Assembly: GCA_017985015.1 (NCBI GenBank)
Contig: JAGNYI010000015.1
Location: forward strand, 1 to 64,000
DNA: 64,000 bases
Direction: 5' to 3'
From: Giesbergeria sp.
GTDB taxonomy: Bacteria > Pseudomonadota > Gammaproteobacteria > Burkholderiales > Burkholderiaceae_C
Part shown: positions 28,399 through 37,686 of the stretch, one piece after another
Position numbering within the stretch: position 1 is the stretch's first letter
How the letters are laid out: each line of letters opens with the position of its first letter
Translations under genes and position numbers: made by a program
The notes under the pieces: model-generated
The model's database searches: none
Seen by the model: only the letters and a program-made list of their open reading frames with translations
Told to the model about the DNA's origin: nothing

Positions 28399-31086
28399 AT
28401 GGACAAGCATTACCTTACGACGCTTTTTTCTCCTGAATCGATTGTTGTTTTTGCCGGCAACGAAGAGCGCGCGGGCAGCCAGACGGTGCAGGGACACGCC
28501 TTGCGAGAGTCCCTTCGCACGCAACGCTTCAGCGGCAAGCTGGTCTTTGTCGACATCGAGACCACGGGCACGTTGGCCGATCTGGCGCAGACGCGTGCCG
28601 ATCTGGCCATCATTGCACTGCCTGCGACAGATGTCGCCGCAGCGCTGGAACTGGCCGGCCGCATGGCCTGCCGCGCCGCGCTCGTGATCTCCAGCGGCAT
28701 CGGGGCCGACGAAGCGTCGGGACTTGCCAAGATCGCGCAGCGCGAAGGCGTCTATCTGCTCGGCCCCAATTCCCTCGGGTTTCAGCGCCCGGCGCTGGGT
28801 CTCAATGCCAGCGTGGCCGGGCCGCTGGCGCGCCAGGGTTCGCTGGCGCTGGTTTCGCAGTCCGGCGCACTCACGGCCTCGATTCTGGACTGGGCCGACA
28901 ACAATGCCGTGGGCTTTTCCTCGGTGATCTCGCTCGGACCCAACACGGCGGTTGATATCTCGCATGTGCTGGACTATCTGGCCAGTGATCCACAGACGCA
29001 CAGCATTGTTGTGTATCTCGAAGGCATTTCCAACGCGCGCAGCTTCATGAGCGCACTGCGCTCCGCTGCCAACGCCAAGCCGGTGGTGGTGCTCAAGTCC
29101 GGCAGAAAGCCGGCGGGCAATGCGGCGGCGCAGACACACAGCGGCGCCATTGTGGGCAGCGACGACGTGTTTGATGCAGCGCTTGCACGGGCTGGAGCAG
29201 TGCGCGTTCGCTCCTTTGTCGAGTTGTTCTCTGCCGCCAAATGCCTGGCGTCACGCTATCGCCCAGTCGGGCGGCGCCTGGCGGTGGTGACCAATGGCGG
29301 CGGACCAGGCGTGTTGGCAGCCGACTGGATCAATGAAATTTTTCTCGATCTCGGGCGCTTGTCGGTGGAATCGGTGGCCGCCCTGCAACCGCAGCTGCCG
29401 CCACTGGCTTCCTTGATCGATCTGATCGATCTTTCGGAAGAAGCGGGCCCAGAACATTTTCGGATTGCCGTAGAGACGGCAAGCCGCGATCGCCAGATCG
29501 ATGGCGTTCTGGCCATCTATTCGCCGAAAGCAGGCATAGACGCCACGCAAGTGGCTCGCGCGCTGGCCGATGTGAAACGAAAAATGAGCAAACCGCTGCT
29601 CTCTTGCTGGATGGGCGACACCTCGGTGGTGCCAGCGCGCGCTGTCCTGCTTGAAGCGGCCATTCCCAGCTTTCGCACGCCTGAGGCGGCCGTGGGAGCC
29701 TTTGGGAATATCGCGTCGTTCTACCAAAACCAGCAGCTTTTGCTGCAAACCCCGCCACCGCTCTCGAACCTGGCCAAACCTGATATTGAGGGTGCCCGCC
29801 TGGTGATTGAGGGTGTGCTGGCCGAGCGGCGCAAGGTACTCACAGAGATGGAATCCAAGACGCTGCTTGCAGCGTTTCACATTCCCGTCACCAACACCAT
29901 TCTTGCGCGCAGTCCCACCGAAGCCATGATGATTGCGACGCAGCTCGGGTTTCCGGTGGCGCTGAAGATCGATTCGCCCGATGTCAGTCACAAATCCGAC
30001 GTGCAGGGCGTGGCGCTCAACATCATGAGTGGGGCCAGCGCGCGAGACATTTACACCGACATGGTGCAAAGAGTGACCCAGCTCCTGCCGCAGGCGCGGA
30101 TCAACGGCGTCACGGTTCAGAAAATGGCACGCGCATCGCGCGGGCGAGAAATCTGCATTGGCCTGGTGACCGACGACCCGTTCGGCCCGGTGATCACCTT
30201 TGGCGCAGGTGGCACCATGATCGAATTGATTGACGATCGTGCGATGGAGCTCCCGCCCTTGAACCTGTTTCTGGCGCGCCGACTGATTGAGCGCGCGCGC
30301 GTCGCAGAAACACTTGACGCATGGCGAGGAGCCGTTGCGGTGGATCGCAATGCGCTGGAACAGGTCCTGCTGCGCGTCTCAGAAATGGTGTGCGAACTGC
30401 CGCAATTGCGCGAGATGGACATCAACCCTTTGATCGTCGATGAATTTGGCGTCGTGGCGGTAGACGCGCGCATCGTTGTCGACCATGCACCCAGCCAGAA
30501 CTCCGGCGCAGCGCAGTACGGCCATCTGGCGATCCTGCCTTATCCGGCACGGTTCCGCCAGGTCTGGCCGCTCAGCGGTGGGGGCGAATACACGGTGCGC
30601 CCGGTGCGCCCCGACGATGCCCAAATGCTGCAGGCCCTGGTGCAAAGCCTGTCGCCGCAAAGCCGATATTTCCGTTACATCTCTTCCATGAAGCAGCTTC
30701 CTCCGAGCATGCTGGCGCGGTTTACCTTGATCGACTATGACCGCGAGATGGCTCTGGTGGCCATTTTGAAGGAACGCACTCCAGGCGCAGACGGCGAACT
30801 GGTCGCGACGGAGCGCATCGTGGGCGTGTCGCGCTACATCACGAACCCTGATCGCAGCAGTTGTGAATTTGCGTTGGTAGTCGCTGACGATTTCAGCGGG
30901 CGGGGCCTGGGTTCTCGCTTGATGCTTAGCATCATGGAAGTCGCGCGCGAGCGCGGTCTGAGCGAGATGGAGGGCCTCGTCCTGGCCAACAACCCCGGCA
31001 TGCTCAAGCTGATGCGAAGCCTGGGATTCTCGGCCAAGTCCTTTCCAGAAGACCCCGACTTCAAGCTCGTCACGCACGCACTCTGA
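28399..31086 (+). CDS. Pat-type protein lysine acetyltransferase (NDP-forming acyl-CoA synthetase-like plus GNAT)
   Basis: An 895-residue protein of the Pat/YfiQ group, whose members acetylate and inactivate acetyl-CoA synthetase. The N-terminal 450 residues form CoA-binding and succinyl-CoA-synthetase-like domains (GPNSLGFQRP, LALVSQSGALTASI, LKSGRKPAGNAAA). An ATP-grasp domain is next (PVALKIDSPDVSHKSDVQGV, FGPVITFGAGGTMIEL, REMDINPLIVDEFG). The last 160 residues are a GNAT acetyltransferase (YTVRPVRPDDAQML, FALVVADDFSGRGLGSRLM). ATG at 28399 follows GAGGAG at seven bases and is preferred over an ATG five codons earlier. It is monocistronic after the tRNA terminator and convergent with putA, 14 bp apart. 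Confidence 0.88.
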   Translation: MDKHYLTTLFSPESIVVFAGNEERAGSQTVQGHALRESLRTQRFSGKLVFVDIETTGTLADLAQTRADLAIIALPATDVAAALELAGRMACRAALVISSGIGADEASGLAKIAQREGVYLLGPNSLGFQRPALGLNASVAGPLARQGSLALVSQSGALTASILDWADNNAVGFSSVISLGPNTAVDISHVLDYLASDPQTHSIVVYLEGISNARSFMSALRSAANAKPVVVLKSGRKPAGNAAAQTHSGAIVGSDDVFDAALARAGAVRVRSFVELFSAAKCLASRYRPVGRRLAVVTNGGGPGVLAADWINEIFLDLGRLSVESVAALQPQLPPLASLIDLIDLSEEAGPEHFRIAVETASRDRQIDGVLAIYSPKAGIDATQVARALADVKRKMSKPLLSCWMGDTSVVPARAVLLEAAIPSFRTPEAAVGAFGNIASFYQNQQLLLQTPPPLSNLAKPDIEGARLVIEGVLAERRKVLTEMESKTLLAAFHIPVTNTILARSPTEAMMIATQLGFPVALKIDSPDVSHKSDVQGVALNIMSGASARDIYTDMVQRVTQLLPQARINGVTVQKMARASRGREICIGLVTDDPFGPVITFGAGGTMIELIDDRAMELPPLNLFLARRLIERARVAETLDAWRGAVAVDRNALEQVLLRVSEMVCELPQLREMDINPLIVDEFGVVAVDARIVVDHAPSQNSGAAQYGHLAILPYPARFRQVWPLSGGGEYTVRPVRPDDAQMLQALVQSLSPQSRYFRYISSMKQLPPSMLARFTLIDYDREMALVAILKERTPGADGELVATERIVGVSRYITNPDRSSCEFALVVADDFSGRGLGSRLMLSIMEVARERGLSEMEGLVLANNPGMLKLMRSLGFSAKSFPEDPDFKLVTHAL

Positions 31087-31100
31087 GCGGACGTTTGTCT

Positions 31101-34100
31101 TCAGCCAATCGTCATGAGGCTGGCGTTCCCGCCTGCCGCTGCCGTGTTCACGCTCAGCGAACGCTCCAGCACGAGGCGATCCAGGACAATGTTTGCCTCG
31201 CCGGGGACCAGACCTTGCAAGCTGACGATGGCTCCCGGCCGCAATGCCAAGGCTTCGCAGCTCGCTTGCAATTGTGTCGCCGAGCCGTGCTGGAGCACAG
31301 CGTCCAGCCCCGGTGCCTGCAGCACGCCAGCGGCAAGGATATCGATCCGCTGATGGACCGCTGCTGGTATTTGCGTGTGCAGGCGCGCCGCCATGTCGCC
31401 TTGCCATAGCGCCTTGGAGCCCACCGCGAGCACGGCGGCAAGCTGAGTGAGCAAATCGTCCTCGCTCGCTGCCAAGCAGCCGATATGCGGGCGCGGCAAC
31501 ACCGTATACACATTGCGCTCGCCGGTGGGGCCAGGCAATGTTTGTGAAATACCAGCGGGCGAGTGGGCGGCAAAACGACTGCAAGTCTCTGCCAGTGCGC
31601 CGCGGCCGGTGTCTTTGGCCCATGTTTGCAGGGCTTGCAGCGCAGCATTTGGTGCCGGTGCGGCTTCTGGTTCGCTCCCGGTCAGCAGGCTACGTAAGTC
31701 GGCACAGGCGTGTGCACTGAGACGGCGCAGGTACAGCGGCCCGCCCGCCTTGGGGCCGGTTCCCGATAAACCTTCGCCGCCAAACGGCTGCACGCCCACC
31801 ACGGCGCCTACCATGTTGCGATTCACGTAGGCATTGCCCGCGTGCGCGCTCGCCAGGATTTGGGCAATGGTTTCATCGATGCGTGTGTGCACGCCGAGGG
31901 TCAGGCCGTAGCCGGTGGCGTTGATGTCTTCAAGCAGCTTGGGCATGCCAGTACGTGCGTAGCGCAGCACATGCAGCACCGGGCCAAAGACTTCCCGTTC
32001 CAGCTGATCCATGCGTTCAATTTCAATCAGCGTTGGCGGCACAAAAGTCCCTGGGCCGACGCGGGCAGGGTCGTGGGCCTGGAAGACGTTGCACCCGCGC
32101 GCTCGCATGGCCTCGATGTGGCTCAGAATGCCGGCTTGGGCCTCGGCGTCAATCACTGGCCCCACGTCGGTGGCAAGGCGTGACGGATTGCCCAGTTGCA
32201 GTTCCTGCATGGCGCCGCGCAGCATAGGAAGCACGTGGGCGGCCGCGTCTTCCTGGATGCACAGCACGCGCAGTGCCGAGCAGCGCTGACCAGCACTGTC
32301 GAAGGCCGAGGCCACAATGTCTACTACTGCCTGCTCCGCGAGGGCAGAAGAATCCACAATCATCGCGTTCTGTCCACCGGTTTCTGCAATCAGTGTCACG
32401 GGCCGGCCCTGAGTGTCCAGGCGGCCCGACAGGCTGCGCTGAATTGCCCGCGCCACCTGCGTCGAACCAGTGAAGACCACGCCCATCACGCGTGCGTCAG
32501 CCACCAGACTGGCGCCCACCGTCTCCCCCTGCCCAGGAAGAAGTTGCAGCGCGGCGCGGGGCACGCCTGCCTGCCACAAAAGTCGCACGGCGTGTGCAGC
32601 AATCAAGGGGGTCTGCTCCGCAGGTTTGGCCAGAACCCGGTTCCCTGCCGCCAGAGCGGCCGAAATCTGGCCCACGAAGATGGCGAGCGGAAAATTCCAG
32701 GGGCTGATGCACACCACCGCGCCCAGCGCAGGCGATGGTGCAGCCACCACGGTGGCACTGGCTTGCTGCGCGTAATAGCGCAGAAAATCCACGGCCTCGC
32801 GCACCTCGGCAATGGCGTTGGATGCGCTTTTGCCCGCTTCGCGAATCAGCAATGCGATCAGCCTGGGCATTTGCGCCTGCAGCAAATCGGCAGCCCGAAG
32901 CAGGGCTTGCGCGCGCTCCACGGGCGCGGTCTCGGTCCAGGCCAAACCGTCGCTGTACGCCAGGGCGAGGGCCTGGTCCACGTCCTGCAAGTCGGCTTCC
33001 TGAATTTCGCCCACCAGATCTGTGCTGTCTGCGGGGTTGCGCACGGGGTACATCGGGCCGGGTGCTGCGTCGCAAGCGAGCATCGGTCCAGCCTGCCAGC
33101 GCTGCTGTCGCGACTCTTCGAGCGCGTGTTCGATCTCGGCCAACACCGGCTCACTGGCAAGATCCAGCCCCGCCGAATTGCGTCGCTTCTCTCCGTACAG
33201 CGCCAATGGGTGGGCGATGCGTGGATGCGGCAGCGCAGCCGCGCCTTCCAGTGCGGTTGCTGCATCCACGACTTCCACCGGGTCTCGCACCAGTTCGTCC
33301 AACGCAATGCTCTCGTCGGCGATGCGGTTCACGAAAGAGGTATTGGCGCCGTTTTCAAGCAGGCGGCGCACCAGGTAGGCCAGCAGGGTCTCGTGCGTGC
33401 CCACGGGGGCGTAGACGCGGCATGGACGTCCCAGACCGCCGTCGGCCACCGGGTGCACCACCTGTTCGTACAGGGGCTCGCCCATGCCGTGCAGACACTG
33501 GAACTCGTATTGGCCGGGGTGGTACGTGGCCGGCTCGGCGATTTCATAAATGGCGGCCAGCGTATGTGCGTTGTGGGTAGCAAACTGCGGGTACACCGCC
33601 TCCGGCGCTGCCAGAAGCTTGCGTGCGCAGGCGATGTAGGAGACGTCTGTATGCGCTTTGCGCGTGTAGACCGGGAAGTCGCTCAGGCCATCGACCTGTG
33701 CGCGCTTGATTTCGCTGTCCCAATAAGCGCCTTTGACGAGGCGGACCATCAGGCGGCGCCCGCTTCGCTGCGCCAGCGCAATGACTTCGTCGATGACCGC
33801 AGGGCAGCGCTTCTGGTAGGCCTGAATTACAAAGCCCAGCCCGTTCCAGTCTTCCAATGCCTTTTCATGGCAGAGGCGTTCGAGCAGCTCCAGCGAGAGC
33901 TCCAGCCGTTCGGTCTCTTCCGCATCGATGTTCAGGCCAATGTCGTATTGGCGTGCCAGCGTGGCCAGTGACACCAGCGTGGGATACAGCTCGGCATGGA
34001 CGCGAGCGCTTTGCGCCCGTGCATAGCGTGGGTGCAATGCAGACAGTTTGATCGAAATGCCTGGCCCCGCGTAAATGCCACGTCCATTCGAGGCGCGGCC

Positions 34101-34820
34101 AATGGCGTGGATCGCGGCTTCGTAGGAGTGCACATAGCGCTCGGCATCGCGCTGCGTCAGCGCCGCTTCGCCCAGCATGTCGTAGGAGAAGCGAAAACCT
34201 GCCGCTTCGCGCATGCGCGCATTGGCGAGCGCCTGGGCAATGGTTTCGCCGGTGACGAACTGCTCGCCCATCATGCGCATTGCCATGTCCACGCTCTTGC
34301 GAATGAGGGGCTCGCCCCCCTTGGCGGTCAATCGCGCCAACAGCGAGGAGAGCGATTTTTCGCTGTGCGTGGCTACCAGCTTGCCCGTCAACAGCAAACC
34401 CCAGGTGGCTGCGTTGACAAACAGCGAGGGGCTCTTGCCCAGGTGCGCTTCCCATTGGCCGCTGCCGATCTTGTCGCGGATCAGTGCGTCGCGCGTCGCC
34501 TTGTCCGGAATGCGCAGCAGGGCTTCGGCCAGGCACATCAGGGCCACGCCTTCTTGCGATGAGAGCGAAAACTCCTGCAGCAGGCTTTGCACCAGGCCGG
34601 CGCGCCCAGTGCCGCTCTTGCGCTCGCGCAAGGCGCCGGCCAGGCGGCGCGCGAGCGCATGGACGCGCTGCGCCGTGGGTGCATCGCTGCGCGCCAAGGC
34701 CAGCAGCGGGGCCAGAGCCGCCGGTTCGGGCATGCGGCACAAGGTCTGTAGCGCGCTGCGCTGGAGCTTGCCATGGAAGGCGCTGGGGGCAAAGGCAAGA
34801 GATTCGGACGTGGGGGACAT
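31101..34820 (-). CDS. putA: Bifunctional proline dehydrogenase / P5C dehydrogenase
   Basis: Oxidises proline to glutamate in two channelled steps (FAD then NAD). The 1239-residue protein starts directly with the helical arm and proline dehydrogenase barrel (SIKLSALHPRYARAQ, RLMVRLVKGAYWDSEIK, FATHNAHTLA, YEFQCLHGMGE). The aldehyde dehydrogenase follows (PWNFPLAIFVGQISAALAAG, FTGSTQVAR, ETGGQNAMIVDSS, catalytic cysteine in SAGQRCSALR), then a C-terminal ALDH-like domain. The ribbon-helix-helix DNA-binding domain of E. coli PutA is absent, so it cannot be its own repressor. Consistent with that, a divergent Lrp-family gene lies 99 bp away and probably regulates it. Confidence 0.96.
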   Translation of the reverse strand: MSPTSESLAFAPSAFHGKLQRSALQTLCRMPEPAALAPLLALARSDAPTAQRVHALARRLAGALRERKSGTGRAGLVQSLLQEFSLSSQEGVALMCLAEALLRIPDKATRDALIRDKIGSGQWEAHLGKSPSLFVNAATWGLLLTGKLVATHSEKSLSSLLARLTAKGGEPLIRKSVDMAMRMMGEQFVTGETIAQALANARMREAAGFRFSYDMLGEAALTQRDAERYVHSYEAAIHAIGRASNGRGIYAGPGISIKLSALHPRYARAQSARVHAELYPTLVSLATLARQYDIGLNIDAEETERLELSLELLERLCHEKALEDWNGLGFVIQAYQKRCPAVIDEVIALAQRSGRRLMVRLVKGAYWDSEIKRAQVDGLSDFPVYTRKAHTDVSYIACARKLLAAPEAVYPQFATHNAHTLAAIYEIAEPATYHPGQYEFQCLHGMGEPLYEQVVHPVADGGLGRPCRVYAPVGTHETLLAYLVRRLLENGANTSFVNRIADESIALDELVRDPVEVVDAATALEGAAALPHPRIAHPLALYGEKRRNSAGLDLASEPVLAEIEHALEESRQQRWQAGPMLACDAAPGPMYPVRNPADSTDLVGEIQEADLQDVDQALALAYSDGLAWTETAPVERAQALLRAADLLQAQMPRLIALLIREAGKSASNAIAEVREAVDFLRYYAQQASATVVAAPSPALGAVVCISPWNFPLAIFVGQISAALAAGNRVLAKPAEQTPLIAAHAVRLLWQAGVPRAALQLLPGQGETVGASLVADARVMGVVFTGSTQVARAIQRSLSGRLDTQGRPVTLIAETGGQNAMIVDSSALAEQAVVDIVASAFDSAGQRCSALRVLCIQEDAAAHVLPMLRGAMQELQLGNPSRLATDVGPVIDAEAQAGILSHIEAMRARGCNVFQAHDPARVGPGTFVPPTLIEIERMDQLEREVFGPVLHVLRYARTGMPKLLEDINATGYGLTLGVHTRIDETIAQILASAHAGNAYVNRNMVGAVVGVQPFGGEGLSGTGPKAGGPLYLRRLSAHACADLRSLLTGSEPEAAPAPNAALQALQTWAKDTGRGALAETCSRFAAHSPAGISQTLPGPTGERNVYTVLPRPHIGCLAASEDDLLTQLAAVLAVGSKALWQGDMAARLHTQIPAAVHQRIDILAAGVLQAPGLDAVLQHGSATQLQASCEALALRPGAIVSLQGLVPGEANIVLDRLVLERSLSVNTAAAGGNASLMTIG

Positions 34821-34870
34821 GGCGGGGTCTTTGCAATGAACGGACGATGGCGCATCATGCGGGACTCTAG

Positions 34871-34885
34871 AGAAAATTTAAATCT
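34871..34885. promoter_or_regulatory. Candidate Lrp-type operator between putA and lrp
   Basis: The 99-bp divergent gap is markedly AT-rich in a high-GC genome. AGAAAATTTAAATCT forms a 15-base imperfect dyad resembling the E. coli Lrp consensus. The placement between putA and the Lrp-like gene suits proline-responsive control of both. Confidence 0.4.
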
Positions 34886-34919
34886 GAAAAAATTATCGAA
34901 AACAGAATGAAATCCTGAA

Positions 34920-35396
34920 ATGAGTGAAGATTCAAGAAATATTGACAGAATTGACCTGAAAATCCTTTCGATCCTCCAGGAAGACGGGCGCATTTCGAAC
35001 CTGAAGCTTTCCGAGCAGGTGGGCTTGTCGCCCACGGCGGTTCTGGGGCGCGTGCAAAGGCTCTCGCGCGAAGCTTATGTGCTGGGCTACGAGGCGCGTC
35101 TCAACCCTTTGAAACTCGGTGCAGCGATGCTGGTGTTCGTGGAGGTGCTGCTCGATCGCACCACCCCCAATGTGTTTGAGCAGTTCAACGCTGCAGTGCA
35201 GGTGCGCCCGGAAATCATGGAATGCCATATGGTGGCCGGCGGGTTCGACTACCTCCTCAAGACGCGCACTGCCGACATGAATGCCTACCGCGCCTTTGCC
35301 GGCGCCGTGCTGTGGCAACTGCCAGGCGTGCGTGAGACGCGCACCTATGCGGTGATGGAGGAGGTCAAGCATTCCACGCGCCTGCCCTTGCCTTGA
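34920..35396 (+). CDS. Lrp/AsnC-family transcriptional regulator
   Basis: A 158-residue regulator with an N-terminal helix-turn-helix (IDRIDLKILSILQEDGRISN, KLSEQVGLSPTAVLGRVQRL) and a C-terminal RAM ligand-binding domain (ALVFVEV-like strand, VRPEIMECHMVAGGFDYLLK, PGVRETRTYAVME). Divergent pairing with putA is the arrangement of proline-responsive Lrp-type activators (PutR, BkdR-like), so I infer that it senses proline and activates putA. The start is ATG at 34920; the ribosome binding site is weak and AT-rich. Confidence 0.88.
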   Translation: MSEDSRNIDRIDLKILSILQEDGRISNLKLSEQVGLSPTAVLGRVQRLSREAYVLGYEARLNPLKLGAAMLVFVEVLLDRTTPNVFEQFNAAVQVRPEIMECHMVAGGFDYLLKTRTADMNAYRAFAGAVLWQLPGVRETRTYAVMEEVKHSTRLPLP

Positions 35397-35459
35397 GCGC
35401 ATCACACGCAGAACATGCTTGCATAATGGTCAGCAACCCAACACGCTGAGGAGAACCCC

Positions 35460-35774
35460 ATGCACTTCCTGAGGACAGCGGCCGTTTTGTTTGCGGCTGC
35501 AGCGCTTGGTCAGGCGGCCAATGCAGCCTGCTATCTCGTCTATGCGCCCGACGGAACGGTGGTGTACCGGTCGTTGCAATCGCCGGTGGATCTTTCCAGC
35601 CCGCTGCATCTGACGCTGCCGCAGGTCGCTCCGGGCGGGCGCCTTGTCTTTGCGCTGGACAACAACGGCTGCGAATTGGAGGTGCACAAGCTCGATACGC
35701 TGCACAGCCTGTCCAAGCCCATGGTGGGTGACACCCACCCGACGCGGCGCACACGCAAGGCGCGCGGCGCCTGA
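35460..35774 (+). CDS. Small exported protein of unknown function
   Basis: A 104-residue protein with a clear Sec signal peptide (MHFLRTAAVLFAAAALGQAA NA, cleavage likely after ANA). The mature part is short: ACYLVYAPDGTVVYRSL..., a beta-rich region containing DNNGCELEV, and a basic tail HPTRRTRKARGA. The two mature cysteines could form a disulphide. GAGGAGA precedes the ATG and a CATAAT -10-like sequence lies 27 bases upstream. I do not recognise a family beyond similarity to small hypothetical exported proteins of this order. It lies 49 bp before the rRNA methyltransferase gene on the same strand. Confidence 0.75.
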   Translation: MHFLRTAAVLFAAAALGQAANAACYLVYAPDGTVVYRSLQSPVDLSSPLHLTLPQVAPGGRLVFALDNNGCELEVHKLDTLHSLSKPMVGDTHPTRRTRKARGA

Positions 35775-35823
35775 ATTGGGCGCGGCGACAAATTCAAGCG
35801 GGCAGGCCTGAGACAATCGGGCC

Positions 35824-37260
35824 ATGAGTGAAGAGATTGAAATCACGCCCGCCGTGGCGTCCAATTGGCTGAGCGTAGAGTCGCTGAACCTAGATGCCCA
35901 GGGCGTCGCCCGCCGGCCCGATGGCAAGGTGGTGTTCATTGAGGGCGCGTTGCCGTTCGAGCAGGTCAGTGCCCATGCGTACCGAAGCAAAAACAACTGG
36001 GAACAGGCCAGTCTGACGGCTATCCACGTCGAATCGTCCCAGCGCGTACGGCCCGGCTGCCCACACTTCGGTTTGCATGAGGGCGCCTGTGGGGGCTGCA
36101 AGATGCAGCATCTTCACCCCGCCGCCCAGGTGGCCGTCAAGCAGCGGGTGCTGGAAGACAACCTTTGGCATCTGGGCAAGATCAAGCCGGAAACCGTTCT
36201 GCGGCCGATTGAAGGTCCCGCCTGGGGCTACCGTTACCGTGCCCGGCTTTCGGTGCGCTACGTGGTGAAAAAAGGCGAGGTGTTGGTGGGTTTTCACGAG
36301 CGCAAGAGCCGCTACGTGGCCGACATGCGCGTTTGCCCGGTGCTGCCCGAGCATGTGAGCCGCATGCTGCTGCCGCTGCGCGCGCTGATCGCTTCCATGG
36401 ACGCGCGCGACACCCTTCCGCAGATTGAGCTGGCCTGTGGCGATACGGTGACCGCCATGGTGCTGCGCCACCTGGAGCCGCTCTCGCCGGCCGACCTCGA
36501 GCGCCTGCGCAGCTTTGCCGCCGAACAAGGTGTGCAGTGGTGGCTGCAATCCAAGGGGCCCGACACGGTGCGCCTGCTCGATACCGAGGGCCCCGTGCTT
36601 TCGTACACGCTGCCCGAATTCGGCATCACCATGCCGTTCAAGCCGACCGATTTCACCCAGGTGAACCCGCATATCAACCGCGTGCTGGTCGCGCGTGCGC
36701 TGCGGTTGCTGGACGTGCGGCCCCATGAGCGGGTCATCGACTGGTTTTGCGGGCTCGGTAACTTCACCCTGCCGCTGGCCACTCAGGCGCGCGAGGTGCT
36801 GGGCATTGAGGGCAGCGAGGCCTTGGTGGCACGTTCGCGCGAAAACTATGAGTCAAATCAGGCTCTAGCGCTTGATGGTAAATCGTTATCAGCTACTATT
36901 TTTGTAGCTAGAAACCTGTTTGAGATGACGTCGGAGATGCTGGTGCAGGACGGCGCCGCCGACAAATGGCTGGTGGATCCGCCGCGCGAGGGGGCTTTCG
37001 CACTCGCCAAGGCGCTGGCCGACATCGAGCAGGCACGCATCGGCGCCGACGGAGCGCCGGCATTGCCTGTGGGTGCAGAAGCTTGGACCCCACCGCGCCG
37101 CATCGTTTACGTCAGCTGCAATCCTGCGACGCTGGCGCGCGACGCCGGACTGCTGGTGCACCTGGCAGGCTACCGCTGCACGGCAGCTGGGATGATCAAC
37201 ATGTTTCCCCACACGGCGCATGTGGAAAGCATGGCGGTGTTCGAACGAGACGCGGGCTGA
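35824..37260 (+). CDS. rlmD: 23S rRNA (uracil-5-)-methyltransferase, RlmD-like
   Basis: SAM-dependent methyltransferase of the TrmA/RlmC/RlmD family, 478 residues. A TRAM-like N-terminal domain ([20 protein letters not shown]) is followed by the [4Fe-4S] cysteine cluster [18 protein letters not shown]. The methyltransferase core has [27 protein letters not shown] and the catalytic [13 protein letters not shown], with the nucleophilic cysteine in SCNP. RlmD (U1939) is the best fit, though RlmC cannot be fully excluded. Residues encoded at 36853-36911 ([20 protein letters not shown]) come from a palindromic repeat and lie between two conserved core strands. Confidence 0.88.
   Translation: MSEEIEITPAVASNWLSVESLNLDAQGVARRPDGKVVFIEGALPFEQVSAHAYRSKNNWEQASLTAIHVESSQRVRPGCPHFGLHEGACGGCKMQHLHPAAQVAVKQRVLEDNLWHLGKIKPETVLRPIEGPAWGYRYRARLSVRYVVKKGEVLVGFHERKSRYVADMRVCPVLPEHVSRMLLPLRALIASMDARDTLPQIELACGDTVTAMVLRHLEPLSPADLERLRSFAAEQGVQWWLQSKGPDTVRLLDTEGPVLSYTLPEFGITMPFKPTDFTQVNPHINRVLVARALRLLDVRPHERVIDWFCGLGNFTLPLATQAREVLGIEGSEALVARSRENYESNQALALDGKSLSATIFVARNLFEMTSEMLVQDGAADKWLVDPPREGAFALAKALADIEQARIGADGAPALPVGAEAWTPPRRIVYVSCNPATLARDAGLLVHLAGYRCTAAGMINMFPHTAHVESMAVFERDAG
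36853..36911 (-). repeat. Palindromic repeat inserted in the rRNA methyltransferase gene
   Basis: On the plus strand: TCAAATCAGGCTCTAGCGCT, TGATGGTAAATCGT, TATCAGCTACTATTTTTGTAGCTA. This is the same order of blocks as 42951-43003 in that orientation. The TAGCTAC/GTAGCTA arms make a hairpin. It is translated without a stop. Confidence 0.65.
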
Positions 37261-37278
37261 GCCACGACTCGGGGATGA

Positions 37279-37599
37279 TTATTTTTCTTCGGCGGAAGGG
37301 GCTTCTGCTGCAGAAGCAGGAATCCCCTCGATCTTGTTCTCGCGCATGTAGCCGTCCATGTCTTTCCATCCGGCGAATACCGCCGCCTTGGAGGCTTTGG
37401 GGTTCAGCGCATAACAATCTTCGATGCCACGCAGCGCATAGCGACAGGCACCGCCAATGGCCTTGGCTTCGTCCTCGCGCTGAGCGATTTTTGGATCGGG
37501 CCCCAGACCCGGAATATCGCAGGCACCGAGCAGCGACAGCAAAGCCAGTGCAAAGAAAACGCGGAAGCGGGGCAGAGAAATCGATCGCATGCTGTTCAT
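37279..37599 (-). CDS. Putative lipoprotein
   Basis: A protein of about 106 residues with a lipoprotein signal peptide: basic start, hydrophobic FFALALLSLLGAC, cysteine for lipidation. The mature part is charged (DPKIAQREDEAKAIGGACRY, CYALNPKASKAAVFAGWKDM) and ends with an Ala/Glu tail. No family recognised; it resembles small outer-membrane or periplasmic lipoproteins annotated as hypothetical. Three in-frame ATGs (37617, 37599, 37590) all keep the signal; 37599 is a compromise because none has a clear ribosome binding site. It converges with the rRNA methyltransferase gene. Confidence 0.7.
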   Translation of the reverse strand: MNSMRSISLPRFRVFFALALLSLLGACDIPGLGPDPKIAQREDEAKAIGGACRYALRGIEDCYALNPKASKAAVFAGWKDMDGYMRENKIEGIPASAAEAPSAEEK

Positions 37600-37638
37600 A
37601 TCGGCGCCAGCGCGCATTGCTTGAGCTTCAGACGCAAG

Positions 37639-37662
37639 AAAGGCCCCGCACAGGGGCCTTTT
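37639..37662 (-). terminator. Intrinsic terminator after the BAX inhibitor-like gene
   Basis: Perfect stem AAAGGCCCC/GGGGCCTTT with a five-base loop starts 25 bases after the gene's end (minus strand), followed on that strand by a short pyrimidine tract (TTTCTT). Confidence 0.8.
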
Positions 37663-37686
37663 GATGCGCGGGTGTCGACGAGCAAA

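Noticed and set aside
32196..33971. Long plus-strand open frame (591 codons) opposite putA
   Set aside because: Antisense shadow of putA with low-complexity His/Gln/Arg translation.
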